Source: Cycas panzhihuaensis
Taxonomy: Eukaryota; Cycadophyta
Assembly (NCBI GenBank): GCA_023213395.1
Contig: CM041465.1
Location: forward strand, 168,461,741-168,525,740
Reading direction: 5' to 3'
Length of the DNA: 64,000 nt
Positions within the stretch are counted from its first letter, which is position 1, and each line of letters opens with the position of its first letter. The notes under the pieces are model-generated. The model did not search any database, was not told where the DNA came from, and saw only the letters and a program-made list of their open reading frames with translations. Below are positions 57,142 through 64,000 of this stretch, piece by piece. A program made the translations under genes and the position numbers.

Positions 57142-58848
57142 AGAGCCATTCTGAGAAGATGAAATAAAGAACCAAAAGCTTATAATATCTAGGCCTTAGT
57201 AAGTGGGGGATTAAAGATATATACAAGTAAATACATACTCTAGACTTTAAATAATAAGATTACAATACTTTATGGGTGAAATATTCTTTAAAGAAGAAAT
57301 GGATCATCACATTCTTAATTTATCACAGAGAAGTTAGTATTTTAGTAATACCATTAAAAGTTAATTAATTTATTATTATTAAAAAGTTGGTATTTTTAAA
57401 TTAATATGAAGTTAATTTTTATATTAAGACTTAATATTTTATTATTTATATTATTATTGAAGTTAGTTTTTTAAGAATGAGTCATATTAGCACCTATAAA
57501 TAGGGGACACCTCTATTCCATTATGAAGTTTTACTTTTTAGGTTAATGTTAATTTTGATTAGCACTTAGTGCTTGGGGTAATTTTTCCTATTTAGCTTTT
57601 CTTTTGTCTTTAATGAAGTATATTTATTTTAGGATTACTTCACTATCTTTGCCTACATTTCAATACCCTTGAGTCCCTTTGGTCTTTAACCTTTATAAGC
57701 CATATCCTTTGGTACCCAGATATGGAATCAAATTCTTCAAATAGAATTTATCTTATTATAGTTTATGTACCTATAACTCTAGCTCCCTATTCCTTAATTA
57801 TAACTTAAGGAACATGTCTCCTAGTTTAGATGAATATCATCAAGTAAACCCTCTCTTGATTGTAGAATGTCATTTAGATCATAGTCCATGCAGTATAAGA
57901 TGTGGCTATCAATAAATGATAACATAGAATTAAGGGACTATCTCATATCTACCTTTATTGGTGTAGCCTTTCTTACACCAAGATAACATCCAAAGGATGT
58001 TAATCCATGTCTAAGAGTAATTGTAAGAAAAATAGCTAGAGTCACTAGATATAGCTATTAAGATACTCATCTCCATTGTTTTTTCCCTCAACTCATGTAT
58101 AGACTCTTTGTTTATCCTTGCTTCTACTATAAATGCCCCCTATCCCAAGACACTTGATAAGACACTATGGTTCCTCCTTAAGTTATAGTAGCTATTGTAG
58201 AGATGGTTAAGTTAGTTGTCCCTATCGTTATCTTAGCTCCTTTCCCTCTACATCAAAACCCTAATTAATTTTTGTATAGGGTTCCTATATAAACTCCTTT
58301 AGAGATGTCTAATCAAGAGCTTATACTATAAGAGTTTATACCATCACCTCTCTTAGGCTATACCCTAATGTATACATGCTCCATTAGTTGATAATCAAGT
58401 CATCTACTCTAAGCTCTCTCATCAACTATACCAACTGAGATTTTATAATAAGAAAACCTCATAAGTTACTCATTGTCCTCCACCACTCTAGTGAATACTC
58501 ATAAGTTACTTTAATATAGATGTCACTACCATTGAGACCTAATCAAACCTTATGCCTCTCTCACAGTCTATAATGATGGGTATCCATCCCTCCAACACTT
58601 TAATATAGTTCTTCCTATTGGATATCTATAATAATATCACTAATACTATTACTTTTTGTACCAAAGGGATCTTTATTATATCATGTATAGCTTGGATCTA
58701 TGCTCCATGTCTTGACCAATGAACTAGTGAACCTATCAAGTGCTAAATCACCTCTATCTTAGACTCTCCAAAATCAAAAGTAAGGCTACCTATGCTTAAT
58801 AAAACTAATAAATAAAAAGAATCATGAAGTGGAGTTAATAATTAAATT
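57142..58848. other. AT-rich stretch, possible decayed LTR
   Basis: No coding family is recognised. CACCTATAAATAGGGGACAC at about 57491 looks like a strong TATA promoter. TTTGGTACCCAGATATGG near 57709 could be a damaged primer-binding site about 215 bp later. Together these hint at an old plus-strand LTR, but no second copy is visible. 57730-58820 has only short frames. Confidence 0.3.
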
Positions 58849-59082
<234 letters not shown>

Positions 59083-59385
59083 AAACATAAGGCAAGTACT
59101 AGATCAACTTATGAACACATGATACCTACTATAAAGGTGCCTTATATCTATGTTGTAAAGATAGATTGATCGTCAAAATTCTAGCTTATTACTAAGGAGG
59201 AGAGGCAAGTCAAGTGCATACCAACTAAGTTATATAATAAGAATGGGAGACTCATCTCACAAGTAAAAACTAAGAAGTTGGCTCTTATCAATAGCCCAAG
59301 AGAGAGAAATAGATGACAAAAGAGAAACTAAAGCAAATAAGTAAAAGAGACTATGAGTAACTAAAGTAAACTCTATGCAATAAGT

Positions 59386-60720
59386 ACATGTGAAAGGTCT
59401 CACAAGCTAAAGTAATAAAAGTGCAACAAGACTAACTTCAGTGATGAATCTAAATAAGAACACCAAATAGTATGTAATAGAAGAAATGAATGAACTACTA
59501 CTAATCTTGAAATAAACACAAAATAAGAGCAAGATTAAATAACCATCAAGAGAAGCAAAGTTGTAGCAATGAAAGGTGAGAAAAGAATCATAAAACAAGC
59601 TAAAAAAAATGAAAAAACCTAGCTTAAAATGTTGCAAGGAAACTAGACACATACAAAACTAAATAAGAAAGGAAAATATCAAAGAGGATGATCATAATGA
59701 ACATTACTTACTATCATTTTATTGTTGGAATGAAATGAATAGAAAAATAGTGGTAAATACACCAAAATAAAGTGTAACCAAAGCTAAGTAAAATTACCAA
59801 CAAAATCCTTCAACAAGAAGCTTGTATAGAAAGATGAAAAGGAAGGATATTAAAGATTCAAAAGCCACCAAAAGTACCTAGTGGAAGAGATCAAAAACCT
59901 ACAAGTAACCAATAAGAGCAAAATCACTAAAAGCTAGAAAAGCCAAAAGCAAAATCTAGAGAGCTAACAGATCTAAATCCAATGAGAGGAGGTGAAAAAA
60001 TAGGCAATGTAAGTATATGGTTTTCATTGCAAAACCATGGTATTTTTGGACCATAGTATTCTCTAACCTCAATAGGATTTAAAAACATGACGAAGCAAAG
60101 TCAAAAATATAAAACAAACTAGAGTTTTTTTTTTTGGTGTATAGAGGACACCACGAAAATCTATTGGGTACTAGAAAATTCAATATATGTCACAAAATTT
60201 ATTATGATGCCATAAATTTTTTTATAGTGTGCAATATTTGTTCTTACATTGTACAACATTTTCTCATGCCATTTGACTAAATTTTATAGTGCGACTCTAT
60301 AAGACATAAAAAATTATGCAAATGAAAACTCAAGTAAGACTAAAAAATTGTAAAATAGATGGGGAAATAAAAGATAGGGATGAGTTAGTTATTTCAAAGG
60401 AATTAAAACCTTTAGCCACTAAATAGTAAATATTTTAATTTCAATCATAGGAATCACATAAGATAGGACTTGAAGCATAAATTATTCATATAATAAATGA
60501 ATCACACCAAGTAGAGTAATAGAAAGAAAAGATGATACTAAGTTGCCATAAAGGCCAAAAATATAGGAAACAATACTAATATGGCTTGGGACCATTTATT
60601 GATAGTAAACCATAAGTGTTGATAGTTTACCCAAGTATCATATACTAGTAGTGATCAATGTGTGTTGGCATATTTAGGGACCATGTGTGCCACCACTAGT
60701 TCTAGCTCTAATATATTAAC
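59386..60720. repeat. 1.33 kb tandem duplication, unit 1
   Basis: Aligns along its whole length with the next unit (offset 1333 between TCTCACAAGC at 59398 and 60731). Shared marks: GCAAAGTTGTAG, GTGTAACCAAAGCTAAGTAA, ATATTAAAGATTCAAAAGCC, and the hairpin ATGGTTTT-CATTGC-AAAACCAT near 60018. By eye about 85% identical. Noncoding on both strands. Confidence 0.88.
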
Positions 60721-62096
60721 ATATGAAATATCTCACAAGCCAAAGCAATAAAAGCATAAGAAGATCAAATTGAGTGATGAATCTAAATAACAGAACCAGA
60801 TAGTATCTAGGAGAAGGAATGAGTGAACCACTATTAATATTTAAACAAACACAAAATGAGAGTGAGATTGAATAGCCATCGGGAGAAGCAAAGTTGTAGT
60901 AATAAAAGGTAAGAAAAGAATCATAAAAGAAGCCAAAAAAAATAAGAAAACTTGGCTTAAACGGTTACAAGGAATTTAGAAGAACAAAAAACTAAACAAG
61001 GAAAATATTAAAGAGGATGACCATAATAAACATTACTCACCATCATTTTATTATTTGAATGAGATGAATGAAAAAAAAGTAGCAAAAACACCAAAAGAGA
61101 GTGTAACCAAAGCTAAGTAAAAGTACTAACAAATTCCTTCAATAAGAAGCTTGCATAGAAAGATGAAAAGGTAGGATATTAAAGATTCAAAAGCCACCAA
61201 AGTACCTAGTATAAGAGATCAAAAACTTATAAGTAACCAATAAGATCAAAAGCACTAAAAATTAAAAAATCTAAAGAGCAAAATCCATAGAGCTAAAAGA
61301 TCTGAATCTAATGAGAGAAGATGAAAAAATAGGCAATTGTAGTATATGGTTTTCATTGCAAAACCATGGTACTTTTAGCCCATAGTATTCTCTATCCTCA
61401 ATAGGATTTAAAAACATGATGAATAAAAGACAAAAGAGTAAAATAAAATGAATTTTTATTTTATCTTTTTTTGGTGTATAAAGGGCACCACAAAAATCTA
61501 TTGGGTACTACAAAATTTAATAGATGTCACAAAATTTGTTATGATGCTACAATTTTCTTTTATATTGTGTAATACATTTTTTATACTATGTAATGCTTTT
61601 TCATGGTATTTAACTAAATTTTGTAGTGTGACTCTATGAAAAATGAAAATATATGCAAAAGAAAACTCTAATGAAACCTAAAAATTGTAAAATAGATGGG
61701 GGATGAGAGAGAAGGATGAGCTAGTCATTTTAGAGAAATGAAAGCCTTTAGCCACTTCATAGTAAATATTTTATTTTCAATCATAGGCATTGTTTAAGAT
61801 AGGACTTAAGGAATAAGTTATTCATATGACATATGAATTATACCAACTAGAGTAATAAAAGAAAAAAAAAATGATAACAAGTTGCCATAATGGCCTATCA
61901 TATGCGAAACAATACTAATATAACTTAGAACCATTTATTGATAATGAACCATAAGTGTTGATAGTTTAGTTAAATATCATATATTAGTAGTGATCTATGT
62001 GTAAGTGACCATGTGTGATGAGATGGCACTAATTCAATTGGTATGGTTTAGGACCACGTGTGCTGCCACTAGTTCTATCCCTAATATACTAACATT
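60721..62096. repeat. 1.33 kb tandem duplication, unit 2
   Basis: Second copy, slightly longer owing to an extra segment near 62010-62045 (GATGAGATGGCACTAATTC). The same ATGGTTTT...AAAACCAT hairpin is near 61348. The ends of both units read GCCACTAGTTCTA.C.CTAATAT. Confidence 0.88.
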
Positions 62097-63193
62097 ATGG
62101 GATGCCATGTGTAATGTGATATAATTAGATGAGCTATATAGTATTAATGGATTGAGATATAGTAATCTTGCTAGATGAGCAAGAGATTTATCATATTGAT
62201 CCATGGTATTGTTACTAATAGGCCATAGTTCTATTACTATTGATGTGCTATTATGATTTTGGTTTGATGATCAAGAATTAGATTGAGAGTTAAGAGTCTA
62301 TAAAGAAATACTATTGTATTCGTATCATATAATTTAAATCATGGATAAATTTTCATGTTGAGCTTTGAATAGTTAGGTGGTGAATACCTCCAAAGAATCT
62401 AACTTATCCACATAAAATATAAGTACTTATATTTTGATAATATGTGAATAATTTTATGGAACTACCTAGTGATTATCATATTCATACTTAGTTATTCCTA
62501 CATGAGATATTACATAGATTAAGATTAATAATTTGGTTATGAGTTTATTACATATTGTAAAGAATAGTTTTTGTGTGCACTAATATCACATAGTGTGTTA
62601 TTGTATTCATAAATTTCTAAGTTGTTGGCATGGTGTGTAGTGTGTTGGCTCTATAATTCATTATATGTGCACTCTCTTAGCTCAAGAAATCTTTAAGAAA
62701 TTGTATTTTCTTGGTATTAAAGTTCCCTTAAGAGAAGGGGATGTGCTTCAAGTTGGGGTCCAAATGAATTATTTTATTGATATGGGTAGTTAGAAGTTTG
62801 GGTCATCATAAATTCATATTAGATTATTTTTAACTCCTAATATCATAGATTGGCTAGTAGGAGTTAAAGCATAAGTAAGAAAGTTAGGTCCATTATAAGT
62901 TAATATGAAATCAAGTTTAACTTCCACTAGACATATTATGTGCTTCATGTCTTGATAGTACTGTATAAGAGTGAGAGCATTGGTCAGTTTGGTATGTGAC
63001 ATGTCACACATGAGGCTACCAACTACTCAATAACTAAAGAGTAGAAATAGGGACAAGAATAATAACTTTGAGATCAATTTCCATATTCAAAGGCATGGAA
63101 ATGGCGAGTTAGTTTCCATGTCAACTTTAGAACTCTCTATATAGATTGAACTAATCAAAGAATTCACTAACATTCAATTATTAATTTATAATA
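62097..63193. other. AT-rich stretch, no feature recognised
   Basis: Read on both strands. Only short frames without a recognisable domain, and no repeat partner in the window. Confidence 0.5.
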
Positions 63194-63352
63194 TGTTAGG
63201 GATCCAACCCTTAAATTACCTTCTCTTCTATTCTCTTATATCTTCTACTTCTTCTCTCTTTTATCTTCTCTTATATCTTCTATTTCTTTGACTTCTTCCC
63301 TCTTCTTAATATCCCACATGCATAAATAGAAGGTTGTGTAGTGGTCATTGAG

Positions 63353-63409
<57 letters not shown>

Positions 63410-63606
63410 ATAGGAGGTTGTGTAGTAAGCATAGAGCCATATATATATTTATGTAATCCTTAGAGTAGGGTATCTTAAATATCACTGTTGTTGCATATAA
63501 TTGGGAGGTTGCTCCCTCAAAGGGTATTACAATAAAAGTGCTCTTTTTAGAGTTATTTGTGTATTATATTGTTGTGCAATTGTCATTAAGGAGTGGTATC
63601 CTACCA
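63194..63606 (+). repeat. 5' LTR of element H
   Basis: Starts TGTTAGGGATCC and ends GGTATCCTACCA; TGTTAGG and CCTACCA are near-inverted ends. It contains a pyrimidine-rich block (63220-63310), an (AT)n run (63356-63407), and AATAAAA at 63531 as a poly(A)-type signal. The two GGTTGTGTAGT stretches flanking the (AT)n run suggest a local duplication. Confidence 0.7.
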
Positions 63607-63608
63607 AG

Positions 63609-63620
63609 TGGCATCAAAGT
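63609..63620 (+). other. primer-binding site of element H
   Basis: TGGCATCAAAGT lies two bases after the LTR. It resembles the initiator tRNA-Met site (TGGTATCAGAGC) with three differences, or a different tRNA. Confidence 0.55.
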
Positions 63621-64000
63621 GGTCAATCTATACCCTTTGGAAGAGTCAAATGTATTAAATAATTAAGTTTTCTTCATCAGTTTTTTCCTGTCAGTACCTA
63701 TTCTCATTTAATTCTAGCTTAGTTACTTATGCTTTTTGGGGATAGATAATACTGTAATCAGGTAGCTACCCTAACACTACTACCAGGTAGTTTTCTATTG
63801 CATTTAGATAGAGACCCTGTGCTGGGGGTCTATAAATATCATGAGGATCTATCATTTTGGGCTAAGCACATTGTGGCTTTTTTGTCACTTACGTGAAGGA
63901 CTGGAGATCACACTCTTGAATCAAGCCTTAGATAGAAATTGGCTATAGAATTGTGCCTCCACGCACCTATGGGTATATAGGAGGACCCCTTAGATAGACC

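Larger units (their letters stand above)
63194..64000 (+). mobile_element. LTR retrotransposon H, 5' end (runs off right edge)
   Basis: LTR 63194-63606, a primer-binding site, and about 380 bp of leader or early gag. The protein side near 63820-63990 (YHEDLSFWAKHIVAFLSLT) is not enough to name the superfamily. Confidence 0.65.

Overview
The window looks like nuclear repeat-rich DNA from a seed plant with a large genome. A gymnosperm is plausible, but this is inference and nothing in the sequence fixes the species. I see no ordinary host gene, no tRNA or rRNA gene and no CRISPR array. About 85% can be assigned to LTR retrotransposons: five Ty1/copia elements with readable gag-pol remains, a sixth copia cut by the left edge, two Ty3/gypsy elements, and one more LTR with its primer-binding site at the right edge. 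Almost all reading frames carry stop codons that look like C-to-T or G-to-A decay of once-intact genes, as expected of methylated, silenced elements.

Layout. 1-1031: 5' end of a minus-strand copia (gag start, primer-binding site, LTR). 1032-7492: plus-strand copia A (leader, gag, protease, integrase, RT, RNase H, start of 3' LTR). 7493-13706: complete minus-strand gypsy B with a chromodomain-like integrase end. 13707-16335: AT-rich, unassigned. 16336-33134: a 16.8 kb minus-strand gypsy C of the Tat/Ogre kind with 2.64 kb LTRs. 33746-35220: copia G, cut off after gag. 35220-36038: a strongly G-poor tract. 36039-57141: copia F (plus), split by two later insertions, minus-strand copia D (38428-43604) and plus-strand copia E (44858-52479). 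57142-63193: AT-rich DNA with a long (TA)n block and a 1.33 kb tandem duplication. 63194-64000: LTR and leader of another element.

The most interesting unit is inside gypsy C. Between integrase (ends about 23582, minus strand) and a second, archaeal-type-like RNase H (about 19830-19380, minus strand) lies a gene on the opposite (plus) strand. It has its own TATA box (20338), a small first coding exon, a 480-nt phase-0 intron with good splice and branch signals, a long exon encoding a plant mobile domain (PMD) protein, a second intron, and a coiled-coil last exon. The frame stays open in one phase across about 1.2 kb apart from seven TAG/TGA codons, so it was recently a functional ORF. The first intron and both LTRs carry strong palindromes, several built around GGTACC.

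How the parts fit: each element codes, or once coded, for its own copying (Gag particle, protease, RT/RNase H, integrase). The LTRs supply promoter and poly(A) signals, and primer-binding sites match initiator tRNA-Met (copia elements, gypsy B) or a tRNA-Arg-like sequence (gypsy C). The nesting order gives relative ages: copia F is older than D and E, and copia A is probably older than the neighbouring insertions.
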